DNA from: Isoetes engelmannii
Lineage: Eukaryota; Streptophyta; Lycopodiopsida; Isoetales; Isoetaceae
Direction of reading: 5' to 3'
Assembly (NCBI GenBank): GCA_011763485.2
Contig: JAANSK020250940.1
Span: 1 to 23,145 of the forward strand
DNA length: 23,145 nt
Shown here: positions 1 through 7,045 of the stretch, piece after piece
How positions within the stretch are numbered: position 1 is the first letter of the stretch
How the letters are laid out: every line of letters starts with the position of its first letter
Position numbers and translations under genes: made by a program
The notes under the pieces: model-generated
Told to the model about the DNA's origin: nothing
Databases searched by the model: none
What the model saw: only the letters and a program-made list of their open reading frames with translations

Positions 1-33
1 GTGGAACTATCCGACTCAGGAGAGCTGGGTTGA
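1..33 (+). CDS. Possible 3' end of an upstream gene
   Basis: Frame 1 is open from the first base to a TGA at 31-33 and ends in the residues GELG. Only ten codons are visible, so coding status cannot be shown. The reason to list it is that the ending resembles the SLG/RLG tails on several genes in this window and that the next gene runs in the same direction. It could equally be chance open sequence. Confidence 0.3.
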   Translation: MELSDSGELG

Positions 34-562
34 TCCTAGGGGTCTTTCCAACCACATTTTGCAAATAGCCGAAATTTCATACCGTTTTTCACGCTGGTGC
101 GGAATTGACGCTGGCACGCAACCCGGTGCGGCCCACCATGCGCCCAACACCATCCTTGCTGTGGCCAAGGTGACCCATGGAGTTGTACGCCGACGAATGC
201 AAGTTGGAGTTTTTGAACCGTGACGATGGGCTGCTCATTGTTTCGGTCGAAAGTGGACGTCCGGGCCTTCCTGCAAGATTGATCGCACGAAGCTTGGAAA
301 TGTCCGGTCAAGATCCGCGCGTTGTCGCCGAGATCTACTGCAATCGCCCCCTGCAATTCGACGACGACAAGTGGCCTTTGCTTGAGCGATTCCGAGGGAT
401 TGCCTATCTGGCAACGGGCGCGAAACTGCCTGCGCTCAGGGAAGTCGTTGGTTCGGTCGACATGCGCGAAGGCGCTTCAGCACCTTCTCTTGTCGACGTT
501 ACAGAGTATGTGACCCTCATGCCCGGCGCCAAGCTCGAAGCTCTTCTGATGGTCAATCAGGA

Positions 563-570
563 GGTGAGGT
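563..570. repeat. IS66 target-site duplication, left copy
   Basis: GGTGAGGT lies immediately outside the left IS end and is repeated exactly at 3603-3610. Eight bases is the usual IS66-family duplication length. Confidence 0.95.
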
Positions 571-583
571 GTAAGCGTCCGGT
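571..583 (+). repeat. IS66 left terminal inverted repeat
   Basis: GTAAGCGTCCGGT, an exact inverse of 3590-3602. It begins with GTAA, as IS66-family ends usually do. Confidence 0.95.
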
Positions 584-621
584 AAAGGCCGCTATCGCTG
601 GCGGTTGAAGGTCAGAAAGAT

Positions 622-651
622 GGTGTCCACCTGAAGGAGGGAGTGGACACC
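622..651 (+). promoter_or_regulatory. Hairpin presenting the tnpA Shine-Dalgarno in its loop
   Basis: GGTGTCCAC (622-630) and GTGGACACC (643-651) form a perfect 9-bp stem around a 12-base loop holding AAGGAGG. The stem ends one base before the tnpA ATG at 653. In mRNA it would place the ribosome site in the loop and the start codon at the stem base, so it could limit or tune transposition-protein synthesis. The pairing is seen directly; the regulatory role is inferred. Confidence 0.55.
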
Positions 652-652
652 G

Positions 653-1057
653 ATGAAGGGAGCGGAAGGATCACTGGTATCGGATCTGATCGAGTCGACG
701 GATCGGGACGGGCGGCGTGTTTACAGCACGTCTGGCAAGCGGGCGCTTGTCGAGCGTGCACTGGTGCCTGGGGTCTCGATATCGCGGCTGGCGCTGGACC
801 ACGGGGTGAATGCCAATCTGCTGCGCAAGTGGATTCGGGCGCACCAGGGTTCAGGGATCCGGTCGGTACGGCGATCGGCGTCCATGCCACGATTGCTGCC
901 GGTGGTGACGATGGCAGCCCCGGACCGTTCAGCGTTGACGGCTGCTGTGCCGCCGTCGATTGAGATCGTGGTGGCAGGCGTGACGGTGCACCTTCGCGGT
1001 GCGGTGGACGCACAGTCGCTAGGCACGGTGCTGGACTGCCTGCTGGCACGGCGATGA
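653..1057 (+). CDS. tnpA: IS66 accessory protein TnpA
   Basis: This is a 134-residue protein of the IS66 OrfA/TnpA type, required with TnpB for transposition of full-length IS66 elements. Residues about 25-65 form a helix-turn-helix of the transposase_8 kind, with [10 protein letters not shown], then [20 protein letters not shown]. The rest is the usual variable linker and a short beta-rich end. ATG 653 is chosen because AAGGAGG lies upstream inside a hairpin loop. The stop overlaps the tnpB start (ATGA), indicating translational coupling. It presumably acts as a DNA-binding accessory at the element ends. Confidence 0.9.
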   Translation: MKGAEGSLVSDLIESTDRDGRRVYSTSGKRALVERALVPGVSISRLALDHGVNANLLRKWIRAHQGSGIRSVRRSASMPRLLPVVTMAAPDRSALTAAVPPSIEIVVAGVTVHLRGAVDAQSLGTVLDCLLARR

Positions 1058-1401
1058 TCGGGCTGCCGGCGGGCACGCGGGTCTGGCTGGCGGCCGGGAT
1101 CACCGATCTTCGGAAGGGCTTTGATGGCCTGTCGGCGATCGTGCAGGAGGCGCTGCGCGACGATCCGTTTTCCGGCCATGTGTTCGTGTTCCGCGGCCGG
1201 CGCGGCGACATGATCAAGCTGCTGTGGTGGGACGGCGACGGTCTGTGCCTGCTGGCCAAGCGCCTCGAGCGCGGTCGGTTCGTCTGGCCGAGAGCGGAAT
1301 CCGGACGTATTCACCTGACGGCCGCCCAACTGTCGATGCTCTTGGAGGGCATCGACTGGCGGCATCCGGAGCGGACCGCGAAACCACTGAAAGCAGCCTG
1401 A
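1054..1401 (+). CDS. tnpB: IS66 accessory protein TnpB
   Basis: This 115-residue protein is a full-length IS66 Orf2/TnpB. It shows the family hallmarks [19 protein letters not shown] near the N-terminus, [20 protein letters not shown] in the middle and the run [17 protein letters not shown]. The family is essential for IS66 transposition, but its biochemical role is not settled. It starts on the ATG overlapping the tnpA stop. No frameshift or truncation is seen. Confidence 0.95.
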   Translation: MIGLPAGTRVWLAAGITDLRKGFDGLSAIVQEALRDDPFSGHVFVFRGRRGDMIKLLWWDGDGLCLLAKRLERGRFVWPRAESGRIHLTAAQLSMLLEGIDWRHPERTAKPLKAA

Positions 1402-1440
1402 TTTCATTCGGATTTTGCATGTCTTTTGCGTCATCCGGAC

Positions 1441-2985
1441 ATGCTCGAAAGTACGACTCCTGATCTGCCGGATGACGTCGAAAGTCTGCGCGCGCTGCTG
1501 ACGGAAAGCCGTCTGGAGAATCATCGGCTGCGCTCGACACTGGTCTACCGCGACGCCCAGATCGAGAAACTGCTGCTGCAACTGGCCCGGCTCAAGCGGA
1601 TGCAGTTTGGGGCAAAGTCCGAGAAGCTCGACCGGGAGATCGAGCAGCTCGAATTGCTGATCGAGGAGCTGCAGACCCCGAGTACGGTGCCATCTCGTTC
1701 ATCGGCTACTGAAGCGATGGCCGAGAAAGCCGTGCCAGCCCGCCGGCCATTGCCGGCACACCTGCCCCGGGAATCCGTCGTCCATGCCCCGGCCGCCGCC
1801 TGCCCGAGCTGTGGCGGCACGCTGCGGGCCATCGGTGACGACATCTCCGAAATGCTCGACTACGTGCCGGCGCACTGGAAGGTGATCCGGCATGTCCGGC
1901 CGAAGTGCGCTTGTGATGCCTGCCAGCGGATCGTGCAGGCTAATGCCCCGTCGCGGCCTATTCCACGCGGGCTGGCCGCACCGGGATTGCTGGCCCATGT
2001 CCTGGTCGCCAAGTACTGCGATTCGCTGCCACTCCATCGGCAGGCCGAGATCTACGCGCGGGACGGGGTCGAGATCGATCGTTCCACACTGGCGGACTGG
2101 GTCGGCGGCAGTGCTGCGCTGCTCGCGCCACTGGTCGAGAGACTGGGCGCGCACGTAATGGACGCCACCAAACTGCATGCCGACGACACGCCGGTTCCGG
2201 TGCTGTCGCCGGGGAAAGGTCAGACCAAGACCGGGCGGCTGTGGACCTATGTCCGCGATGATCGCCCGGCGGGAAGCAAAACTCCGCCCGCCGTGTTCTT
2301 CCAGTACACCCCGGATCGAAAGGGGGAGCATCCGCGGCAGCATCTGAAATCCTTCACCGGCACGCTGCAGGCCGACGGCTACGCCGGCTTTCACCATCTC
2401 TACGAAACCGGACGGATCCGGGAAGCGGCCTGCTGGGCGCATGTCCGGCGGAAATTCTTCGACATCCACCAGGCCAATCAATCGCCGATCGCCAAAGCTG
2501 CACTCGATCGAATCGCGGCGCTCTACGCCATCGAGAAAGACATCCGGGGCCAGCCGCCGGACCTCCGGCAGCAACATCGACAATCCCGAGCCGGGCCGCT
2601 GCTCGCCGAACTCAAGGAATGGCTGACCGCCACGCTGGCCACGCTATCGGCCAAGTCCGATCTGGCGATGGCCATCCGCTACGCCACCACCCGCTGGCCG
2701 GCGCTGACCCGCTATCGCGACGACGGCAACCTGGAAATCGACAACAACGCCGCCGAACGCGCGCTGCGTGTCGTTGCCCTCGGCCGCAAGAACTACCTCT
2801 TCTGCGGCTCCGACGCCGGCGGCGAACGCGCTGCCGCCATCTACAGCCTGATTGGCACCGCCAAGCTCAACGGCCTCAACCCCGAGGCTTACTTGCGCGA
2901 CGTCATCGGCCGTATCGCCGATCACCCCGCCATCCGCCTCGACGAACTGCTGCCCTGGAATCACGCCGCTATCATCGGCAGGTGA
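1441..2985 (+). CDS. tnpC: IS66 transposase TnpC (DDE type)
   Basis: This is the IS66 transposase, about 514 residues from ATG 1441; a TTG five codons upstream is an alternative start. The N-terminus is a leucine-rich coiled coil (about 10-80). It is followed by the IS66 zinc-binding segment (CPSCGG then CACDAC) and the DDE domain: HADDTPVPVL (D about 248/249), LQADGYAGF (D about 312) and DNNAAERALR (E about 439). The IS66 C-terminal domain follows, with IYSLIGTAKLNGLNP. Length and residues match active members. It catalyses cut-and-paste or replicative transposition of the element. Confidence 0.97.
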   Translation: MLESTTPDLPDDVESLRALLTESRLENHRLRSTLVYRDAQIEKLLLQLARLKRMQFGAKSEKLDREIEQLELLIEELQTPSTVPSRSSATEAMAEKAVPARRPLPAHLPRESVVHAPAAACPSCGGTLRAIGDDISEMLDYVPAHWKVIRHVRPKCACDACQRIVQANAPSRPIPRGLAAPGLLAHVLVAKYCDSLPLHRQAEIYARDGVEIDRSTLADWVGGSAALLAPLVERLGAHVMDATKLHADDTPVPVLSPGKGQTKTGRLWTYVRDDRPAGSKTPPAVFFQYTPDRKGEHPRQHLKSFTGTLQADGYAGFHHLYETGRIREAACWAHVRRKFFDIHQANQSPIAKAALDRIAALYAIEKDIRGQPPDLRQQHRQSRAGPLLAELKEWLTATLATLSAKSDLAMAIRYATTRWPALTRYRDDGNLEIDNNAAERALRVVALGRKNYLFCGSDAGGERAAAIYSLIGTAKLNGLNPEAYLRDVIGRIADHPAIRLDELLPWNHAAIIGR

Positions 2986-3002
2986 TTCCAACGAGATGCC
3001 CG

Positions 3003-3587
3003 ATGCCGGTCGAACGTGCAGATATTCCGCTCTGCGAGGTCAAGATCACGCTGCGAGACACCGAGCCAGAGCCGTGGCGCCGGGTCCGGGTCAGTGCCGG
3101 CATCACGCTGGATCGGCTGCATGCCGTTATCCAGCGCGCCATGGGCTGGACCGATTCGCACCTGCATGAATTCGAGATCCGCAGAAAGCGCTACGGCATG
3201 GTGCTCAACGACCCTTTCGATGACGACCCGCCAGCCGATGAACGCAAGGTCCGGCTCATCGATGTCGTCGGACCCAAGATGCGCTTCATCTATCGCTACG
3301 ACTTCGGCGATGGATGGGAACACGAGGTCAAGATCGAACGTGTGCTCGAACCGTCGCCGGATCTGAAAACCCCCGTCTGCCTTGCCGGCGAATTTGCCTG
3401 CCCGCCGGAAGACTGCGGTGGCGTGCCCGGCTACGAGGACCTCATCACTATCCTGGCCGGACCGGACAGCGAAGAGAAGGACGAGATGCTCACCTGGATC
3501 GGTGCACCTTTCGATCCGCTTGCTTTCGATATCGCTGCTGCCAACAAACGGCTCGCTCGACTCAAGCGCGGTTTCGTCAACAGGTAG
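3003..3587 (+). CDS. pRiA4b ORF-3 family protein, IS66 passenger
   Basis: This protein of about 194 residues is of the plasmid pRiA4b ORF-3 family. The N-terminal half has the typical LRDTEPEPWRRVRV and AMGWTDSHLHEFEI stretches. The middle has YRYDFGDGWEHEVKIE, and the C-terminal half has a cysteine-containing segment (CPPEDCGGVPGYED). The frame is open far upstream inside tnpC, but the homologous part begins at ATG 3003, 17 bases after tnpC. Family function is unknown. It lies inside the IS ends (stop 3587, right repeat from 3590), so it travels with the element. Members of this family are often found beside or within IS66-type elements. Confidence 0.88.
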   Translation: MPVERADIPLCEVKITLRDTEPEPWRRVRVSAGITLDRLHAVIQRAMGWTDSHLHEFEIRRKRYGMVLNDPFDDDPPADERKVRLIDVVGPKMRFIYRYDFGDGWEHEVKIERVLEPSPDLKTPVCLAGEFACPPEDCGGVPGYEDLITILAGPDSEEKDEMLTWIGAPFDPLAFDIAAANKRLARLKRGFVNR

Positions 3588-3589
3588 TC

Positions 3590-3602
3590 ACCGGACGCTT
3601 AC
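3590..3602 (-). repeat. IS66 right terminal inverted repeat
   Basis: ACCGGACGCTTAC, the exact reverse complement of 571-583. Confidence 0.95.
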
Positions 3603-3610
3603 GGTGAGGT
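3603..3610. repeat. IS66 target-site duplication, right copy
   Basis: GGTGAGGT, identical to 563-570. Confidence 0.95.
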
Positions 3611-3914
3611 TGAATCCTCGATCATCTGCACCATCCCTGGTCGGTATTGGCGGTGACCTCGTGCTGGTTGGTCACCTGGAGCCCCAGGTTGCATCCCTCA
3701 AGTTCATCGGCGGGCACGTTTTGACCGAAGAGGGGGACGATCCTCGATGGTCCCTAGAAGGCCATCTGGACGTGCCGACGCAGGGTTTGGGCAGCATGGC
3801 GGCTCTCCGCGCAACCAGGCACTGGATCGCCATGCAGCGTCGGCTGTCAGGGTCCCTTGAAGCGGCATCTTCGGATCATGCTGCGTGTTCCGAAGACAGC
3901 GGTTTGCTGCTCTG

Positions 3915-4604
3915 ATGGACGTCGATTTTCGCCCCTCTCTCACCATCCGGCCGCATACCGGTGGCGGTTATGCCGTTCACATCGCCGCGGCGCTTGGCCA
4001 AAAGATTCTCGGTGCAAAGTCAATTCAAAAGGCGCTCAGCGATCTCGATGTCGACACACAACATGTTCGGCTTCTTTCGGTTGCTTCGCCGTTTAGGTTC
4101 GCCGCCGATGACCGTTGGCCGAACCTCGAATCGATTGATGGAGATGCCATTTTCAATGATGGCGCCTATTTGCCATCGCTGGTTGAGACTACCGGCGAAT
4201 ACGTCGATTGTGGTGTGGACGTAGTTACTCCAAAGCTTGCCTTCATCGCCGGAACACTTTTGCTGAGATCTCGTGCGCGTCTCGCTGCCCTGCAACTCGT
4301 GCAAGGCTCTGTCGGTTTTGGTGACGGTTCTTCGACAGAGAGTCTTGTTGGTATTGGTGGCGATGCGCGCTTCAAAGACGCCCGAACCAACAACACCTCG
4401 CGCTTGAAGTTCATTGGCGGATCGATCATGCCGATGCATGGTTACATGCATCACTGGGCCGACCTTTCGCGCTTCCAAACAGGCATGGGTGAGCTGGCCG
4501 CCGTCGACGCTACACACAGGATGCTTCGATGGAATAGCTGCATCGATCAGCAGGAACACTGTCTTTTGACCGAGGAGGAGAGGGCCGTTCTTCTCAGCCT
4601 CTGA
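3915..4604 (+). CDS. Repeat-family (solenoid-like) protein, paralogue 2
   Basis: This 229-residue protein starts at ATG 3915, overlapping the stop of the interrupted paralogue (TGATG); the frame is also open 30 bases upstream. Repeats of the P-x-L-x-x-(I/V)-x-G type run through about residues 60-175, for example WPNLESIDGDAIF and YLPSLVETTGEYV. The central block is SLVGIGGDARF, followed by LKFIGG, both shared with paralogue 1. A tryptophan-containing helical stretch (LAAVDATHRMLRW) precedes the end, which is LLSL. No signal peptide or membrane segment is seen, so it is likely cytoplasmic or exported by a non-Sec route. The alternating hydrophobic strand repeats suggest a beta-solenoid resembling receptor L-domains. 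Function unknown. Confidence 0.85.
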   Translation: MDVDFRPSLTIRPHTGGGYAVHIAAALGQKILGAKSIQKALSDLDVDTQHVRLLSVASPFRFAADDRWPNLESIDGDAIFNDGAYLPSLVETTGEYVDCGVDVVTPKLAFIAGTLLLRSRARLAALQLVQGSVGFGDGSSTESLVGIGGDARFKDARTNNTSRLKFIGGSIMPMHGYMHHWADLSRFQTGMGELAAVDATHRMLRWNSCIDQQEHCLLTEEERAVLLSL

Positions 4605-4611
4605 GACCGCC

Positions 4612-5586
4612 TCAGCCCAGCGAGAATCCCTTGCGCAGATCTTCGCTCACCTCATCCGAATCCCGTAGTTCCCGGTATTTGCGCATGATTTCGTGCGCCG
4701 GCATCGAGATGGTTGCGAAGCTCTGTTCGTTTTCTTCCATGTAGGTGATGGCCCGCTGCAGTTCGTTGAAGTCCTCGACGACTGGTCGAGGGTATACAGA
4801 CTGCTGGTCGATCACCTTCCGGATAAACCGCTGACCTTCCGTTGTCTTGGCGGTCAAGGCCTGTGCTTGCTGCTTGGCGCGATCGGCCGTGGTCGGATTT
4901 GACGTATTCGCGCTGTTCGACGCGCCGGAAGGTGTGACTGCGGCGCCGGCGACGTCTCCGCGGCGCAAGGCAATCTGGTCCGCAACCTCTTTGACCATCC
5001 GATCGGTTTTGGGATTGTTGCCGCTGAGTTGGTCAGCACTGAAGTACCCGCCCACCAGGGCTGCTTCGATCACTGACCGTGTCGTTTCATCGTCACCCTT
5101 GATCACCATCGACTGCCAACGCCTGCTTCTCGCCGCTTCGAGCATGGCGTTGATGGCTTCTGCACGGCCTTCGGGTGATGCACCGAGCGCAAGGGTGATC
5201 TGTTCTCCGACCTGGTCGACGCGGTGGCCACCTTTCATGGCAATCCGGATGCCGGTGGCGGTCTTGCTCAGCTTGTCGACGGACGCGACGACTTCCGGGC
5301 GCCATGGATCACCACCGAAGTGCTGACCCAGAAAGCTGTTCTTCCACTGAGTGTCGTCCGGCGGCCGTCGGGCCGTGGTGGCTGTCCCTTCCGAGGCTGT
5401 CTGCTTCCCGATCGGCTTGCCGGGTGGCGGGAAAATGGACGCACCCTCCGGTGCGGCAGCGTCCTGCGCCGGCTTGACCGCATAGGCTGATGGCGCTCTT
5501 GGAGGAAGCCGTGCTGCCCCCGCGTCGGACGGCGCGGGCGAGGTCCTTGGTGTGGCCTGAGGCATGGTGAGAAAGGGGGTCGCCAT
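4612..5586 (-). CDS. LPD7-like domain protein with SLG tail
   Basis: This is a 324-residue soluble protein. Residues 1-75 are a proline/alanine-rich, probably disordered region. About 80-140 contain WKNSFLGQHFGGDPW and form a region shared with the gene at 7046. About 140-197 resemble LPD7, a domain associated with large polyvalent proteins of phages and conjugative elements (RRWQSMVIKGDDETTR, then ALVGGYF). The C-terminal third is helical and ends in GFSLG. The start at 5586 has GGAAG upstream. It is the last gene of a minus-strand operon after recQ, with a 23-base gap. LPD7-bearing proteins are thought to be transferred with, or to act on, mobile DNA; the precise role here is unknown. Confidence 0.82.
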   Translation of the reverse strand: MATPFLTMPQATPRTSPAPSDAGAARLPPRAPSAYAVKPAQDAAAPEGASIFPPPGKPIGKQTASEGTATTARRPPDDTQWKNSFLGQHFGGDPWRPEVVASVDKLSKTATGIRIAMKGGHRVDQVGEQITLALGASPEGRAEAINAMLEAARSRRWQSMVIKGDDETTRSVIEAALVGGYFSADQLSGNNPKTDRMVKEVADQIALRRGDVAGAAVTPSGASNSANTSNPTTADRAKQQAQALTAKTTEGQRFIRKVIDQQSVYPRPVVEDFNELQRAITYMEENEQSFATISMPAHEIMRKYRELRDSDEVSEDLRKGFSLG

Positions 5587-5609
5587 GGTCGTCTTCCGTA
5601 GGTAATGGG

Positions 5610-6920
5610 TCAGCGCGGGCGGAGCGTCAATCCGGCCCGCGGCCGAAGGCGCAATGACATGCCCTGGCCAGCTGGCCGGGGATCGATACGGTGAGCGCGA
5701 CCCTGGCAGGCATCGCAGTTTCCGCAGGTGGTGAATCGCTCACCGAAATAGGCGAGTTGGGTACGACGTCGGCATTCCGGGTTGCTGGCGTAATTGATCA
5801 TCCCTTTCAGCTGCTGGTTTGCGATCGCCTGTTCCGCGTGTAGCGGTTCGCCCGTTTCTGGGTGGACCTTCTTGGCGATCAGCCACTTCGCAGTGTCGAC
5901 ATCCCGAAAACTGAAGAACAGGGTGCACTCCGCCGGCTTGCCGTCTCGACCCGAACGACCGGCTTCCTGGTAGTACGCCTCCATGCTGCCCGGCAGGTCA
6001 TGGTGGATGACCCAACGGACGTCGGCCTTGTTGACACCCATGCCGAAGGCGACCGTGGCCACCATCGCTTGGACCTGGCCGTCGATAAACTTCGTCTGAT
6101 TCGCGGAACGGATTTCCGGCCGCATGCCGGCGTGATAGGGCAGGGCCTTGATCCTGAGGGCATTCAAGGCGGCCGCGATCTCCTCGGTACGCTTGCGCGC
6201 CTGGCAGTAGACGATGCCGGGCCCCTTGTCGCGGATCATCCTGGCGATGTCGGTGACCGTCTCCTCACCCTTTTCACGGACGGCGTAGTAGAGGTTGGGA
6301 CGATTGAAGGTGCCGACATGGACGAAGGGCTTCGCCATGTGCAGCTCGGCGATGATGTCGTTTCGCACCCGCTCGGTTGCTGTCGCGGTGAACGCGAATA
6401 GCGGGATCCCCGGGCAGGCCTCACGCAGTGCGCCGAGCTGGCGATACTCGGGACGAAAGTCATGCCCCCAAGCCGATACGCAATGCGCTTCATCTACTGC
6501 GATGCCGGAGATACCGGTGCCTGCCAGCAAGCTGGGTACCAGTGAGTTGAGGAAAGCACTCGACAGGGCGCGTTCAGGAGCGACGTACAGCAGCTTGATG
6601 TGCCCGCGCGCCAGTCGCGCGAAGACCGACGCACTGTCCGCCGCGCTCATCGTCGAGTTGAGGCATTCGGCTGCGATCCCCAGCTGCTTCAGCTGTCGCA
6701 CCTGATCCTGCATCAAGGCAATCAACGGCGAGATCACGATCATCGTCCCGGGCCGAACCAGTGCCGGCAGCTGAAAGCACAATGACTTGCCGCCACCGGT
6801 GGGAAGGATCGCAAGCAGGTCGCGGCCTTCAACGGCCGCGCGAACGATCCCCTCCTGGCCAGGCCGGAAGGAAGGCAGCTTGAAGACGGACTTCAGGGTG
6901 TCGCTGACTGCATCTGCCAT
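5610..6920 (-). CDS. recQ: RecQ-type ATP-dependent DNA helicase (short form)
   Basis: This 436-residue protein is a 3'-5' superfamily 2 helicase. The motifs in order are FRPGQ near residue 18, Walker A PTGGGKS (40-46), DEAH (143-146) followed by CVSAWGHDFRPEY, motif III FTATAT (about 177-182) and motif VI QEAGRSGRDG (318-327). The RecQ zinc-binding cysteines lie at about 383, 399, 402 and 405. The E. coli enzyme is about 610 aa; this one stops just after the zinc module and lacks the winged-helix RQC and HRDC domains. It ends instead in an arginine-rich stretch, SLRLRPRAGLTLRPR. It sits between two LPD7-like genes in one operon and probably serves recombination or replication of the element. 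Confidence 0.93.
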   Translation of the reverse strand: MADAVSDTLKSVFKLPSFRPGQEGIVRAAVEGRDLLAILPTGGGKSLCFQLPALVRPGTMIVISPLIALMQDQVRQLKQLGIAAECLNSTMSAADSASVFARLARGHIKLLYVAPERALSSAFLNSLVPSLLAGTGISGIAVDEAHCVSAWGHDFRPEYRQLGALREACPGIPLFAFTATATERVRNDIIAELHMAKPFVHVGTFNRPNLYYAVREKGEETVTDIARMIRDKGPGIVYCQARKRTEEIAAALNALRIKALPYHAGMRPEIRSANQTKFIDGQVQAMVATVAFGMGVNKADVRWVIHHDLPGSMEAYYQEAGRSGRDGKPAECTLFFSFRDVDTAKWLIAKKVHPETGEPLHAEQAIANQQLKGMINYASNPECRRRTQLAYFGERFTTCGNCDACQGRAHRIDPRPAGQGMSLRLRPRAGLTLRPR

Positions 6921-6965
6921 GGTTCACCAGGCGTGGTGGCCGGCGTGCCGGCTCGTGGTGCCCGA

Positions 6966-7025
6966 CTACATGCCGAGCGATGCGCCTTCGACGAAATCGA
7001 CGGCGTTTGCTTGTTCATCGGTCAA
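6966..7025 (-). other. Tiny ORF or gene remnant ending in SLGM
   Basis: In the 125-base gap between the second LPD7-like gene and recQ, a TTG-initiated frame encodes 19 residues ending GASLGM. The 11 bases CATCGCTCGGC are shared with the SLG-encoding end of the LPD7-like gene just upstream. It could be a degenerate tail duplication, a remnant of a lost gene, or chance. No convincing ribosome site is seen. Confidence 0.2.
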
Positions 7026-7045
7026 GGGGTACCGATTCGGACATG

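Larger units (their letters stand above)
571..3602 (+). mobile_element. Complete IS66-family insertion sequence (3032 bp)
   Basis: The element is bounded by perfect 13-bp terminal inverted repeats, GTAAGCGTCCGGT at 571-583 and its reverse complement at 3590-3602, and by an 8-bp direct duplication. It carries the standard tnpA-tnpB-tnpC set plus a fourth gene of the pRiA4b ORF-3 family. All frames are open and the catalytic residues are present, so it looks active or recently active. It interrupts a repeat-family gene in the same orientation. Confidence 0.97.
177..3915 (+). pseudogene. Repeat-family (solenoid-like) gene, paralogue 1, interrupted by IS66
   Basis: The ORF starts at ATG 177 (AAGGTG six bases upstream; an in-frame TGA at 171 rules out a longer form). 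It is native to 570, then runs into the IS and stops at 606-608. The 3' part is 3611-3915. Dropping the IS and one copy of the 8-bp duplication leaves one uninterrupted frame of about 232 codons, so the insertion is the only lesion. The family repeats are present (for example LPALREVVGSV), as is the central block SLVGIGGD just after the insertion point, followed by LKFIGG and a C-terminal helical stretch. The end SGLLL is a weak match to the family tail. The stop overlaps the next gene's start (TGATG). It is closest to its immediate neighbour and probably arose with it by tandem duplication. Function unknown. The residual product is a truncated N-terminal half, probably non-functional. Confidence 0.8.

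Noticed and set aside
36-356. Minus-strand 106-codon frame opposite the interrupted gene
   Set aside because: It runs through the start region of the plus-strand family gene and has no ribosome site or recognisable composition.
2619-3002. Upstream extension of the pRiA4b ORF-3 frame inside tnpC
   Set aside because: The extension is arginine/proline-rich shadow sequence of the transposase; the family homology begins at 3003.
4592-4615. Short stems TCTCAG/CTGAGA and CTGAG/CTCAG at the convergent gene ends
   Set aside because: Stems of 5-6 bp compete with each other and no T tract follows, so a terminator cannot be supported.
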